64,000 nt of DNA from Falsiroseomonas frigidaquae (GCF_012163145.1 NZ_JAAVTX010000003.1:434001-498000), one strand, 5' to 3'; positions 32,617-41,778 are shown, counted from the stretch's first letter. The notes: generated by a model not told the origin, from the letters alone. Numbers and translations are program-made.

Positions 32617-33519
32617 ATGGAAACGCTGGTCCTGGTCGAGCCCTTCCGCGCCGTCTTCTACGCCCCCTACTACGTCGCGCTGGAACGCGGCTGCTTCACC
32701 GACCAGGGCATCCGGATGCAGCTGGAGACCGCCGGCACGCCCGATGCGGCGGCCGGCCGGTTGCTGGATGGCAGCGCGGACCTGGCCTGGAGCGGCCCGA
32801 TGCGGCCGATGCTGGAACGCAGCCGCGATGCCGCGAGCCCGCTGCGCAGCTTCGGCGCGGCGGTGATGCGCGACCCCTTCCTGCTGCTCGGCATGGGCGC
32901 GCGGCCCGGTTTCCAGATGGCCGACCTCGCCACGATGCGCGTCGCCATCCCCTCCGAGGTGCCGACGCCCTGGTGGTGCCTGATGCATGATTTGCGCCTG
33001 GCCGGCGTGGACCCCACCACCTGCCCGGGCCATGTCCGCATGCCGATGCCGGAGGGTGCGGCGGCGCTGCGGGAAGGGCGCGTCGATGCGGTGATGCTGT
33101 TCGAGCCCTTCGCGGCGGCGCTGGAGGATGCCGGCGCCGCGGTCTGGTACGCCGCGGCGGATCGCGGCCCCACCGCCTATTCCGCCCTTTATGCCGTGAT
33201 GCCGCGCATCGCCGAGAAGCATGCGGCCTTCGAGGCGGTGGTGCGCGGCCTGGGCGTGGCGCTGGACTGGACCAGGGATGCCACCCCGGCCCAGATCGCC
33301 ACCGTGCTGGCGCCGCGCTTCGCCGACATGCCGGCGGACCACCTGCTGCGCGCCGTCGAGCGCTACCAGGGGCTCGGCCTGTGGGACAACACCACGCATC
33401 TGCCGCGGGCGGCGCTGGATGGGCTGGCGGCGGCCATGGTGTCCTCCGGCGCCATGACCCACCACCCGGGCTATGAAAGCTGCATCGAGGCCTCGCTGGA
33501 TCTCGTGGGCCCCGGCTGA
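32617..33519 (+). CDS. NMT1/THI5-like substrate-binding protein without signal peptide
   Basis: This 300-residue protein has the type 2 periplasmic-binding fold of the NMT1/THI5/SsuA group: VLVEPFRAVFYAPYYVALERGCFTDQGI at the start and VDAVMLFEPFAAALEDAGA near residue 155. It begins directly with the first strand, with no signal peptide, so it is predicted to be cytosolic. ABC partners are absent. Cytosolic members include regulators and enzymes such as pyrimidine synthase THI5, but the His-rich THI5 site is not evident. Its role is unknown. CGGAG precedes the ATG at 32617. Confidence 0.8.
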   Translation: METLVLVEPFRAVFYAPYYVALERGCFTDQGIRMQLETAGTPDAAAGRLLDGSADLAWSGPMRPMLERSRDAASPLRSFGAAVMRDPFLLLGMGARPGFQMADLATMRVAIPSEVPTPWWCLMHDLRLAGVDPTTCPGHVRMPMPEGAAALREGRVDAVMLFEPFAAALEDAGAAVWYAAADRGPTAYSALYAVMPRIAEKHAAFEAVVRGLGVALDWTRDATPAQIATVLAPRFADMPADHLLRAVERYQGLGLWDNTTHLPRAALDGLAAAMVSSGAMTHHPGYESCIEASLDLVGPG

Positions 33520-33521
33520 AC

Positions 33522-33558
33522 CCGCGCGGAGGGAGGGTCTGCCCCTCCCCTGGCGCGG
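33522..33558 (+). terminator. Probable terminator after the NMT1-like gene
   Basis: A two-part hairpin begins 2 bases after the stop codon. The outer stem is CCGCGC/GCGCGG (6 bp), then a 3x3 internal loop and the inner stem GGGAGGG/CCCTCCC (7 bp) with a 5-base loop. The T-run is poor (CTTCACATTT). Position and strength favour termination. Confidence 0.55.
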
Positions 33559-33614
33559 CTTCACATTTCCCGCCTGGTTGGAAATGATGGCGACGGGAAT
33601 TGGGCAGGGGCAGG

Positions 33615-34814
33615 ATGCAACGCAGCCAGAGAATGAACCTGCTGCTGGTCGCGCTAGGCGCCATGTTCCTGCAGCAGACCTTCGCGGCGCTGGGTCGCAA
33701 CCTGCCTTCCATCATCGCGCCGGCCATCCTGGATGACCTGCGGCTCGATGCCGCCTGGCTCGGGGTCTATGTCGGGATCGGGGCGCTGGCCTCGCTGGGC
33801 TTCCAGCTCGGCTGCGGCAGCTTCATCATCCGGCACGGCGCGCTGCGGGTCAGCCAGGTGGCGCTGCTGATGCTGGCGGCGGGGCTGGTGGTGGCCTGCG
33901 CCGGGCCGCTGGGCTTCTTCGCCCTGTCGGCGGTGATCGGCGCGGGGGGTGCGGCGGTGTCCACGCCGGCCAGCTCACACCTGCTCGGGCGCTATTCGCC
34001 ACCACGCTATGCGCCGCTGGTGTTCTCCATCAAGCAGACGGCGGTGCCGGCGGGGCTGCTGCTGGGCGGGCTGCTGGGGCCGCTGCTGACCGGCTGGTGG
34101 GGCTGGCGCGGCGCATTGCTGGCCTCGGCGGCGGCCTGCCTGGTGCTGGCGGCGCTGCTGCAGCCGCTGCGGGCCGAGTTCGATGCGGACCGCGTGCCGG
34201 GCCGCAGTTTCCGGCTGTCGGACTTCCACACGACGCTGGCGGTGGTGATGCGCGACCGGGCGCTGTTCAACCTGTCGCTGGCCTGCTTCGTGTTCAACGG
34301 GCTGCAGACCGTCTTCATGGCCTATTTCGTGGTCTACCTGACCGCGCTGGGGCATCCGCTGGCGGTCGCCGGCTTCGTGTTTTCCGCCGCCACGCTGATC
34401 GCGGTGCCCGGGCGCGTGCTGTGGGGCTGGATCGGCAGCGTGCTGGCGCCGCCGCGCGTCGTCATGGGGGCGCTGGCGCTGGGCATGGCGGCCAGCTCCG
34501 TGCTGGCCGGGCTGTCCGGGCCCGGCTGGCCGCTGCTGCTGCTGGGCGTGGTGGGCGGCGGCCTCAGCCTGACCGCCCTCTCCTGGAACGGCGTGCTGCT
34601 GGCAGAGGCGGCGCGGCTGGCGCCGGAGGGGATGCGCGGGGCGGCGACCGGCGGCGTGCTGTCCTTCGGCCAGCTGGGCGCGCTGCTGATGCCGCTGGCC
34701 TTCGCCGCGGTGCTCGGCCTGACCGGCCGCTATGATTACGGCTTCCTGCTCTGCGCCGTACCGTCGCTGCTGGCCGGGCTGGCGCTGCTGCGGCGGCCAC
34801 GGCCGGCGCCGTAG
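33615..34814 (+). CDS. MFS transporter
   Basis: This 399-residue protein has about twelve membrane helices. Helix 1 to 3 region reads LVALGAMFLQQTFAALGRNLPSIIAP, and the A-motif position is degenerate. GGGGCAGG lies just ahead of the ATG at 33615; a TTG start at 33600 is possible. The type resembles CynX/NNP-like small-solute porters, but the substrate is unknown. Its last 79 bases overlap the end of the convergent ABC permease gene. Confidence 0.84.
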   Translation: MQRSQRMNLLLVALGAMFLQQTFAALGRNLPSIIAPAILDDLRLDAAWLGVYVGIGALASLGFQLGCGSFIIRHGALRVSQVALLMLAAGLVVACAGPLGFFALSAVIGAGGAAVSTPASSHLLGRYSPPRYAPLVFSIKQTAVPAGLLLGGLLGPLLTGWWGWRGALLASAAACLVLAALLQPLRAEFDADRVPGRSFRLSDFHTTLAVVMRDRALFNLSLACFVFNGLQTVFMAYFVVYLTALGHPLAVAGFVFSAATLIAVPGRVLWGWIGSVLAPPRVVMGALALGMAASSVLAGLSGPGWPLLLLGVVGGGLSLTALSWNGVLLAEAARLAPEGMRGAATGGVLSFGQLGALLMPLAFAAVLGLTGRYDYGFLLCAVPSLLAGLALLRRPRPAP

Positions 34815-35467
34815 CCGGCCAGCGCCAGCAGCAGCCCCTCCGCCGCGAAGGCCAGGGCGGCCGTCGCCGCCGCGCCCTGCAGCACCAGGAGCTGGTTCTG
34901 GTTCTGCAGCCCGAGCACGATCGGCGTGCCGAGCGTCGCCGCGCCGGCCAGCGCACCCACCGCGGCGGTGGCCACCGCCAGCACCAGCGCGACGCGCAGC
35001 CCATCCAGCACCAGGGGCCAGGCCAGTGGCAGCTCCACCTCCCGCAACGCGCCGGCCGGGGTGTAGCCGAGTGCGAGGGCGGCGAGCCGCGCCTCCGGCG
35101 GCACCGCCTCCAGCGCCGCCACGGTGGCGCGCAGCACGGGCATGATGCCGTAGAGCAGCAGGGCCAGGATGGTCGGCCCCCAGCCGAAGCCGAAGGCGGG
35201 CACCGCCAGCGCCACCGCCACCACCGGCGGCACGGCCTGGGCGGCGGCGGCCAGCGCATCCGCCGCCGGGCGCAGCGCGCGGCCGGATGGGCGGGTCACC
35301 AGCACGCCCAGGGCCAGGCCGAGCAGCGCCGCCGGCACCACCCCGGCCAGCGCCAGCCCGGCATGGCTGGCGGCCAGGCCCAGCAGCCGGCCGGGCGGAA
35401 AGCCGCCGAACCAGCCCGGCAGCAGCGCCACCAGCGCCAGCCCCGCGGCCAGCAGCAGCGCCATCAT
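34736..35467 (-). CDS. yehW: Osmoprotectant ABC transporter permease, YehW type
   Basis: This 243-residue inner membrane protein has about five or six helices. The EAA-like loop VPPEARLAALALGYTPAGALREVELPLAWP lies near residues 122-151, and QNQNQLLVLQGA is typical of OpuCB/YehW permeases. The last 26 residues (from AGRGRRSSA) are hydrophilic and lie wholly within the overlap with the convergent MFS gene, so they look like a stop-loss extension. Its ATG overlaps the ATPase stop (ATGA). It imports glycine betaine or a similar compound with the three genes upstream. Confidence 0.86.
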   Translation of the reverse strand: MMALLLAAGLALVALLPGWFGGFPPGRLLGLAASHAGLALAGVVPAALLGLALGVLVTRPSGRALRPAADALAAAAQAVPPVVAVALAVPAFGFGWGPTILALLLYGIMPVLRATVAALEAVPPEARLAALALGYTPAGALREVELPLAWPLVLDGLRVALVLAVATAAVGALAGAATLGTPIVLGLQNQNQLLVLQGAAATAALAFAAEGLLLALAGYGAGRGRRSSASPASSDGTAQSRKP

Positions 35468-36378
35468 CGGCCGCGCGCCAGCACGGCCTCCAGCCGCAGC
35501 GATCCCTTGCCGAGCGCCAGCACGTCCCGCCCCGTCTCCGCCATGCGGGACAGCGCATCGGCCAGGGTGGCGCCTTCCGGCAGGGCGGGTGCGTCGGCGG
35601 GGGCGGGGCAGGCATCCCGCGCCACCTCGGCCGGCAGCAGGGACAGGCGACGCAGGCCGGGCTGGCCGCCGCCGAGCAGGGTGCGGGCGAATTCCGGCGC
35701 ATCCTCGGCCACCAGCGCGGCGGGCGCGCCATCGGCCACCACCGCGCCGTCGCGCAGCACCACCACCTGGCTGGCGAGTTCCAGCGCCTCCTCCGGATCA
35801 TGCGTCACCAGCAGGATCGTCTTGCCCGTCCCGGCATGGATGCGGCGCAGTTCCGCGCGCAGGTCGCGGCGGGTGATGGGGTCCACGGCGCCGAAGGGTT
35901 CGTCCATCAGCAGGATGTCGGGGTCCGCGGCGAGCGCGCGGGCCAGGCCGACGCGCTGCGCCTGGCCACCGGAGAGTGCGCCGGGCAGGCGCTGCGCCAG
36001 GTCGGGGTCGAGTTGCACCAGTTCCAGCAGGTCGGCGACGCGGGTGGCAATCCGGGACGAATCCCAGCCCAGCAGCCGCGGCACGGTGCCGATATTGGCG
36101 GCGACGGTCCGGTGCGGGAACAGCCCGGTGGATTGCATGACATAGCCGATGGACCGCCGCAGCCGCGCCGGGTCCTGGCCCGCCACATCGGCACCGCGCA
36201 CCAGCACGCGGCCGGCGCTGGGTTCCACCAGCCGGTTCACCAGCTTCATCAGCGTCGATTTGCCGGATCCGGAGGGGCCGACGAGGGCGCAGAGCACGCC
36301 CTCCGCGACCTGGAGGTTCACGCAGGACAGCGCCTCGGTGGCGTCGAAACTGACGGAGACATTTTCGAACGCGATCAT
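35464..36378 (-). CDS. yehX: Osmoprotectant ABC transporter ATP-binding protein, YehX type
   Basis: This 304-residue ATPase has Walker A GPSGSGKSTLMK (about 33-44), the signature LSGGQAQRVGLARA (about 135) and Walker B ILLMDEPFGAVD. A C-terminal stretch after residue 235 is CBS-like in length only. The length matches YehX (308). The longer apparent frame to 37308 reads through the permease gene in another frame and is rejected; ATG 36378 overlaps the YehY-like stop (36375-36378). It powers the two permeases encoded on either side. Confidence 0.9.
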   Translation of the reverse strand: MIAFENVSVSFDATEALSCVNLQVAEGVLCALVGPSGSGKSTLMKLVNRLVEPSAGRVLVRGADVAGQDPARLRRSIGYVMQSTGLFPHRTVAANIGTVPRLLGWDSSRIATRVADLLELVQLDPDLAQRLPGALSGGQAQRVGLARALAADPDILLMDEPFGAVDPITRRDLRAELRRIHAGTGKTILLVTHDPEEALELASQVVVLRDGAVVADGAPAALVAEDAPEFARTLLGGGQPGLRRLSLLPAEVARDACPAPADAPALPEGATLADALSRMAETGRDVLALGKGSLRLEAVLARGR

Positions 36379-37499
36379 GCGCTGGCCCCCAGCCGGTGTT
36401 CCAGCAGGCGGATCAGCGCATCCGCCGCCAGCGCCAGCGCCATGATCGGCAGCGCGCCGAGCAGCATCAGGTCCGTGGCGAATTGCGACAGCCCCTCGAA
36501 GACCAGCGCGCCGAGGCCGCCGGCGCCGACCAGCCCGCCGAGCGTCACCAGCCCGATCGCCTGCACCACCGCCACGCGCAGGCCACCGGCGAAGACCGGC
36601 AGCGCCAAAGGCAGCCGCACTTCGCGCGTGATGCCGCCCTCCGTCATGCCCATGGCGCGGGCGGCGGCGACGGCGGCCGGGTCGGCGGCAGCAAGCCCGC
36701 CCAGCACGGACCGCCAGAGCGGCAGCGCCAGGTAGCCCGCGGTGGCGAGCACCGCCGGCGCCGGGCCGATGGCGCCGAGGCCCAGGCCACGCAGCGCCGG
36801 CAGCAGCGCCAGCAGCCCCGCCAGCAGCGGGATCAGCGCCGCGAAGAGCGCAATCGCCGGCACCACCTGCACCGCGCCGAGCGTGGCCCCCACCGGCCCC
36901 GCGGCACCCGGCCGCCGGAAGCCGGCCCAGGCCAGCGGCACCGCCAGCAGCAGCGCCAGCGCCAGCGCGGCGCCGGCCAGCATCAGATGGCGCAGCAGCG
37001 CGGCATGCACCGCCGCCTGCCGCGCCCGGTATTCCACCACAAGGGACAGGGATTCGAAGCTGCCGGCCTGCCAGGGCAACCACAGCGCGGCCAGGGCGAC
37101 GGCAGCCAGGGCCGCGCGGCCGGGGCCTGGCAGGGCGGCGCCACGCGCCACCACCAGCGCCGCGCCCGCCACCAGCCCGAGCCAGAAGCCGCCGCCCAGC
37201 CCTGCCCGCGCAGCCGAGGCCAGACCTTCCAGCGAATCCGCAGCGGCCCAGCCTGTTGCCACCAGCAGCAGCGCCACGCCGCCCAGCCCGGCGGCGGCCC
37301 CGAGCCAAGCCGGCACGCGGCGCGGCACGGCCAGCGCCAGGGCGGCCAGCGCGGCCGCCGCGGCCCAGCCCAGTCCCGAAAAACCGTTGGTCGCTGTGCC
37401 GGGTAGCAGGCGGTTCGGCGCGACCGTCAGCCAGGGCAGCAGCAGGCCGGCCAGCACCGCCAGCAGCAGCAGCGCGCGGCCCGCCTCCCCGGCGCGCAT
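36375..37499 (-). CDS. yehY: Osmoprotectant ABC transporter permease, YehY type
   Basis: This 374-residue permease has extra N-terminal helices (about 1-150) before the transport module. It matches the long YehY (385) rather than the short YehW. The EAA-like loop is near 285-315 (AAARAMGMTEGGITREVRLPLALPV), and the late GLVGAGGLGALVFEGL is conserved. The protein is extremely Ala/Leu/Gly-rich. Gene order binding protein, long permease, ATPase, short permease is the same as yehZYXW. It starts 10 bases after the binding-protein stop. Confidence 0.87.
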   Translation of the reverse strand: MRAGEAGRALLLLAVLAGLLLPWLTVAPNRLLPGTATNGFSGLGWAAAAALAALALAVPRRVPAWLGAAAGLGGVALLLVATGWAAADSLEGLASAARAGLGGGFWLGLVAGAALVVARGAALPGPGRAALAAVALAALWLPWQAGSFESLSLVVEYRARQAAVHAALLRHLMLAGAALALALLLAVPLAWAGFRRPGAAGPVGATLGAVQVVPAIALFAALIPLLAGLLALLPALRGLGLGAIGPAPAVLATAGYLALPLWRSVLGGLAAADPAAVAAARAMGMTEGGITREVRLPLALPVFAGGLRVAVVQAIGLVTLGGLVGAGGLGALVFEGLSQFATDLMLLGALPIMALALAADALIRLLEHRLGASA

Positions 37500-37509
37500 G
37501 GCGGGCAGG

Positions 37510-38427
37510 TCAGCCCAGCGAGGCGAAATGCGCCCGCGCCACGGCCGCCGCCGCCTGGCCTTCCACCGCCACGCGCGCGTTCAACTGCTGCAGCTTCTCC
37601 AAAGTGAGGGAGGCGAAGACCGGGGCCAGCGCCGCGCGGATGCCCGGATGCGCCTCCAGCACCGCTTGGCGGACCACCGGCGCCGGCTCGTAGACGATCT
37701 GCGCGCCCTTGCTGTCCTGCATCACCACCAGGCTGAGGGCGGAGATCGCGCCATCCGTGCCATAGACCATGGCGGCATTGACGCCGGAGATGCCCTGGGC
37801 GGCGGCGCGCATGGTCACCGCCGTATCACCGCCCGGCAGCACCACGATGCGGTCGCGCGGGAAACTGAAGCCGTAGGTGCGCTCGAAGCTGCCCAGCGCG
37901 GCCGGGCTCTCGACGAATTCGGCTGACGCCGCGAGGCGCAGCTTGCCGGCCCCGGCAGCGCGGCCGAAATCCTCCATGGTGGCGAGGTTCTCGGCACGGG
38001 CCACATCGCCGCGGACGGCGATGGCCCAGGTATTGTTGGCCGGGGCACGGGCCAGCCAGATCAGCCTGTTGGCCTCCCGGTCCAGCCGCGCCACAGCCTC
38101 ATAGGCGGTGTCGCCGTTGCGCCAGGCCGGCGCCTCCGGCTGCTGGAAGAAGAAGGCGCCGTTGCCGGTGTATTCGGGATAGAGGTCGATCTCGCCCGCC
38201 ACCAGCGCGGTGCGGACGATGCGCGTTGGGCCGAGCGACAGCCGCGCCTCGGTCGGGATACTGGCGCGTTCCAGCGCCACCAGGATCAGGTTGCCGAGCA
38301 GCGCGCCCTCGGTGTCGATCTTCGAGGAGACCACCACCGGCCGCGCCGCCTGGGCGCGCGCCAGGTGCGGGGCTGCCAAAACCAGGGGAAGCGCGGCCAG
38401 AAGCCGCCGCCGGATGATGCCTGCCAT
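37510..38427 (-). CDS. yehZ: Osmoprotectant ABC transporter binding protein, YehZ/OpuC type
   Basis: This 305-residue periplasmic protein, the length of YehZ, has a signal peptide (IIRRRLLAALPLVLAAP to ARAQ). The OpuAC-family core starts VVVSSKIDTEGALLGNLILVAL. IDLYPEYTGNGAFFF and MVYGTDGAIS are typical of OpuC/YehZ/ProX-like proteins. ATG 38427 is chosen over upstream in-frame ATGs, since the extra residues are non-conserved. It probably binds glycine betaine or a related quaternary amine with modest affinity, as YehZ does. Confidence 0.88.
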   Translation of the reverse strand: MAGIIRRRLLAALPLVLAAPHLARAQAARPVVVSSKIDTEGALLGNLILVALERASIPTEARLSLGPTRIVRTALVAGEIDLYPEYTGNGAFFFQQPEAPAWRNGDTAYEAVARLDREANRLIWLARAPANNTWAIAVRGDVARAENLATMEDFGRAAGAGKLRLAASAEFVESPAALGSFERTYGFSFPRDRIVVLPGGDTAVTMRAAAQGISGVNAAMVYGTDGAISALSLVVMQDSKGAQIVYEPAPVVRQAVLEAHPGIRAALAPVFASLTLEKLQQLNARVAVEGQAAAAVARAHFASLG

Positions 38428-38517
38428 GATCCTGTCCTGTCCCGCTTCGGTGCCAAGCTCTGCCAGCAGCACAGCGTGCCACATGGCCATCGGTTCCGTC
38501 CCGCTTCGGTTGCAGGG

Positions 38518-38549
38518 GGCCGGCCGGACCCAGATGGGGTCGGCCGGCC
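38518..38549 (-). terminator. Strong hairpin downstream of the peptide-type binding protein gene
   Basis: GGCCGGCC and GGCCGGCC (8 bp) close a longer stem with GACCC/GGGTC inside, giving about 13 paired bases with one bulge and a short AGAT-containing loop. It lies about 50 bases past the stop at 38597, between two same-strand transcription units. No T-run follows on the minus strand. Confidence 0.5.
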
Positions 38550-38562
38550 GCTTGACCACCCT

Positions 38563-38606
38563 GCTCAGACCAGCCTGGGCTCAGACCAGCTTGGGCTCAG
38601 CCCAGC
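38563..38606. repeat. Tandem 16-base repeat across a stop codon (about 2.75 copies)
   Basis: Units at 38563-38578 and 38579-38594 differ by one base (GCTCAGACCAGCcTGG / tTGG). A third partial unit (GCTCAGcCCAGC) at 38595-38606 contains the stop codon of the binding protein gene. On the minus strand the repeat begins within the last three codons and runs into the 3' untranslated region. Confidence 0.75.
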
Positions 38607-40120
38607 GCCGCATCCTCCAGCGTGATGCCGGAGAAGAAGTTCAGCGCGCCGGGCATCGCCTTGAAGCCGGTGATCTCCTTCTTCATGGCATAGCCTTGGC
38701 TGCGCCAGGCGAGGCCGACCATCGGCACCTCCTCCAGCGCCACGCGCTGTGCCTCCCGGTAGATGGTGCGGCGCTTGGCCGGGTCGAATTCGGCGCGGCC
38801 GGCCTGCATCAGCTCCTCCAGCTTCGGAATCCGCAGCCCGGCGCTGCGGGTGTAGGAAGGCGAGAGCGAGCCATCGATCAGGTTGTTCAGCCCATCCGCG
38901 TCGTTGTTGTCCGTTGCCGTGCCCATCACCGCGATGTCGAACTGGCCGCGATTGCCGAGGTTCACCCGCGTCGCCCAATCCGGCAGGCGCAGCTCCGCCT
39001 GGATGCCGACGGCCGCCAGGTGCTGCTGCACCACCTCCGCCGTGTCCTTGTGCATGCCGTATTGCGCGGTGGACAGAAGGGAGGTGCTGAAGCCATTGGC
39101 CAGCCCGGCTTCCCGCAGCAGGGCCTTCGACTTGTCCGGGTCATAGGCCTGGCCCTTGGACAGCGCCTCGTCGAAGAATTCGCTGCCGGGGGCGATGGGC
39201 AAGCCCTCCAGCGGGCTGCCGCGGCCGAAGAAGGCGACCTTGACGATGTCGTCGCGCTTGATGGCGTGGGCGATGGCCCGCCTCACCCGCGCATCGCCCA
39301 GATGCGGCCGGGTGGCGTTGAAGTTGAGGTACATGAAGGGGCCGTTGGTGGCGTCCAGCCGCAGCCGCTCATCCGCCTCGATCGCTGCCATGGCCTGCCA
39401 GGGCACGTATTCGATGAGGTCCACATCGCCGGCGCGGATGGCGGAGACGCGCAGGTTCTCATCCGCATAGGCGATCAGCCGGATGCCGGTCAGCTTCGGC
39501 ATGCCCGGCTTGTAGTAGCGGTCGAAGGCCGCGAGATCGATCGAGGTGCCGCGTTCCTGCGCCCGGATGGTGAAGGGCCCGGCGCCGATCGGCAGCACGC
39601 CCGCGCCGGTCGGGCTGCGCGGGTTGACGATCATCATGTGGTAGGACGCCATCCAGTTGGGCAGGGTGGCGATGGGCGCCTTGGTGGTGATGCGCAGCGT
39701 GCGCGCATCCGGCGTCTCCATGCTCGCGATCTGCTGCATCTCCGCGCGATAATGCGCGGTGGAGCGTTCGGCGGCGATCTGCTCGATGTTCCACTTCACA
39801 TCGGCGGCGGTGACCTTCTCGCCATTGTGGAACACCGCGTTGTCGCGCAGCGCGAAGACCCAGACGGTGGGGCTCTCGTTGCGCCAGGATTCCGCGATCT
39901 CGCCGCGCAGCGTGCCATCCGGCGCGTAGGACAGCAGGCCGCGATGGATCAGCAGCTTCACGGTGGCCGCGGCCGTGCCGGTATTGGCCCAGGGCAGCAG
40001 GCTCGGCGGGAAGGAGGACAGGCCGAAGCGCAGGGTGCCACCCTGAGCCCGGGCGGTGCCACCCGGCAGGAAGGGCAAGGCGGCGGTGGTGGCGATCAGG
40101 CCACGACGGGTGAAGCGCAT
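38597..40120 (-). CDS. ABC transporter substrate-binding protein, family 5 (peptide/opine type)
   Basis: This 507-residue periplasmic protein has an FTRRGLIATTAALPFLPGG twin-arginine-like signal ending ARAQ. SBP_bac_5 landmarks are FALRDNAVFHNGEKVTAADVKWN near residue 90 and RVRRAIAHAIKRDDIV near 290. It is the last gene of a long operon with its own separate binding protein (47426-49027), permeases, ATPase and hydantoinase. It may be a second receptor for the same channel. It starts 26 bases after the HyuB stop. A 16-base tandem repeat runs through its stop codon. Confidence 0.9.
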   Translation of the reverse strand: MRFTRRGLIATTAALPFLPGGTARAQGGTLRFGLSSFPPSLLPWANTGTAAATVKLLIHRGLLSYAPDGTLRGEIAESWRNESPTVWVFALRDNAVFHNGEKVTAADVKWNIEQIAAERSTAHYRAEMQQIASMETPDARTLRITTKAPIATLPNWMASYHMMIVNPRSPTGAGVLPIGAGPFTIRAQERGTSIDLAAFDRYYKPGMPKLTGIRLIAYADENLRVSAIRAGDVDLIEYVPWQAMAAIEADERLRLDATNGPFMYLNFNATRPHLGDARVRRAIAHAIKRDDIVKVAFFGRGSPLEGLPIAPGSEFFDEALSKGQAYDPDKSKALLREAGLANGFSTSLLSTAQYGMHKDTAEVVQQHLAAVGIQAELRLPDWATRVNLGNRGQFDIAVMGTATDNNDADGLNNLIDGSLSPSYTRSAGLRIPKLEELMQAGRAEFDPAKRRTIYREAQRVALEEVPMVGLAWRSQGYAMKKEITGFKAMPGALNFFSGITLEDAALG

Positions 40121-40146
40121 GGTAAAGTCTCCCTTTTGTTGTTGGC

Positions 40147-41778
40147 TCAGTCTGCTCCGTAGATCGTCTGCGCGGCCTGCGGCGTGATGCTGCCTTCGGC
40201 CAGGTCGCGTTGCAGCGCAGCTGGGTCGCGTTCCGCCGGCGGGCCGTAGCCGCCGCCGCCGGGGGTGATGATCTCCACCCAGTCGCCCGCCTGCAACAAG
40301 CCATTGCCGAGCACGAAGGGCGCGATGCCAGGCCCGTAGACGAAGCGCCCGCGCCCGCCCGGCTGCCCGCCCTGCAGGCCCCAGGGGGCGGAGGCGAAGC
40401 GGGACCCATCCATCCGCAGGCGGCATTCGGCTTCAGCGCGATAGACGCGGCGCAGCCCCATGCCGCCGCGCTGCCGCCCGGCGCCGCCGGAGCCTTCCAC
40501 CAGCTCGTAGCGCATCAGCGTCAGCGGATACTCGATCTCCAGCGCCTCCACCGGCAGGTTGGAGGTGTTGGTGGTGTGCACATGCACGCCATCCAGCCCG
40601 TCCTTCGTGGCGCGGGCGCCGAAACCGCCGCCGATGGTCTCCAGATAGACCCAGGGCTCGCCGGTGATGGGCTGGCGGCCGACGAAGGAGGCGACGAAGC
40701 AGGCGCCGTTATGCGCCGCCGTCACCCGTTCGGGCACCGCCTGGGCCAGCGCGCCATGGATGAGGTCCACCACGCGCTGGCAGGTGGACAGCCGCGCATT
40801 CACCGCGGCCGGCAGCACGCAGTTCAGCACGCTGCCTTCCCGCGCCGTGACCTGCAGCGGCCGCGCCAGGCCGGCATTGGGCAGCAGCGTCGGGTCCACC
40901 ACGGTCTTCACCGCGTAGTAGACGGTGGCGAGCAGCGCGGTGAAGGTCATGTTGATGCCGGCGCGCACCTGGTCCGGCCCGTCGAAATCGAGCGACATGG
41001 TATCGCCCGCAACGGTGAGGGTGAGCGTCAGCGGCAATTCGCCGCTGATCTCCGGGCTGTCATGCACATCGGCGAAGGTCCATGTGCCGTCGGGGATCGC
41101 GGCGATGCCGGCGCGCATCTTGCGCTCCGCGTAGTCCTGCAGGGCCTCGCCGGCCGCCAGCACCGTCTCCGTGCCGTATTTCGCACACAGCGCCTGCATC
41201 CGGGACACGCCGAGCCGGTTCGCCGCCATCTGCGCCCGCAGGTCCGACAGGCGCTCGCGCGGCACCTGGCAGTTCAGCAGGATGAGTTCCTGCACGTCCT
41301 GCTGCAATTCGCCGGCGCGGTACAGGCGGATCGGCGGGATGCGCAGGCCTTCCTGGAAGATATGCGCATGGCCGCGATCGGCGAAATCCGAGTGATGCGC
41401 CAGGTTCACGGCCCAGGAGACGATGCGGCCATCCACGAAGATCGGCTCGGCCAGCACGATGTCGGGCAGGTGGGTGCCGCCGCCCTCATAGGCGTCGTTG
41501 CCGACGAAGACGTCGCCGGGCTGCATCCGCTCCATCGGGTGGCGCTTCAGGATATGCGCGATGATGCCGATGAAGCTGCCGAGATGAATCGGGATGTGTT
41601 CCGCCTGGCACAGCGTAGCGCCCGCGATATCGAACAGCGCAGTGGAACAGTCCCGCCTTTCCTTGATGTTGGTGGAGTAGGAGGCACGGACCAGCGCCTC
41701 CCCCATCTCCTCGACGATGGAGGACAGGGCGGAGCCGATGACCTCGACGGTGATCGGGTCCGGACGCGTGTTGCTCAT
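40147..41778 (-). CDS. hyuB: Hydantoinase B/oxoprolinase family subunit
   Basis: This 543-residue cytosolic protein has HyuB landmarks: DPITVEVIGSALSSIVEEMGEALVRASYSTNIKERRDCSTALFD at the start in sections, QPGDVFVGNDAYEGGGTHLPDI, and the late GGGFGARATKDGLDG and GSGGAGRQRGGMGLRR. With HyuA it should open hydantoin, 5-oxoproline or a related cyclic amide with ATP. It overlaps HyuA by 4 bases. Position within an ABC importer operon suggests that the imported solute is its substrate. Confidence 0.92.
   Translation of the reverse strand: MSNTRPDPITVEVIGSALSSIVEEMGEALVRASYSTNIKERRDCSTALFDIAGATLCQAEHIPIHLGSFIGIIAHILKRHPMERMQPGDVFVGNDAYEGGGTHLPDIVLAEPIFVDGRIVSWAVNLAHHSDFADRGHAHIFQEGLRIPPIRLYRAGELQQDVQELILLNCQVPRERLSDLRAQMAANRLGVSRMQALCAKYGTETVLAAGEALQDYAERKMRAGIAAIPDGTWTFADVHDSPEISGELPLTLTLTVAGDTMSLDFDGPDQVRAGINMTFTALLATVYYAVKTVVDPTLLPNAGLARPLQVTAREGSVLNCVLPAAVNARLSTCQRVVDLIHGALAQAVPERVTAAHNGACFVASFVGRQPITGEPWVYLETIGGGFGARATKDGLDGVHVHTTNTSNLPVEALEIEYPLTLMRYELVEGSGGAGRQRGGMGLRRVYRAEAECRLRMDGSRFASAPWGLQGGQPGGRGRFVYGPGIAPFVLGNGLLQAGDWVEIITPGGGGYGPPAERDPAALQRDLAEGSITPQAAQTIYGAD

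Noticed and set aside
31549-33564. 671-codon minus-strand frame
   Set aside because: It is antisense to the Bug and NMT1-like genes and shows no recognised domain.
35464-37308. 614-codon frame suggesting a permease-ATPase fusion
   Set aside because: The first half is out of frame within the YehY-type permease gene, which has its own better frame. The ATPase starts at 36378 with an ATGA overlap.
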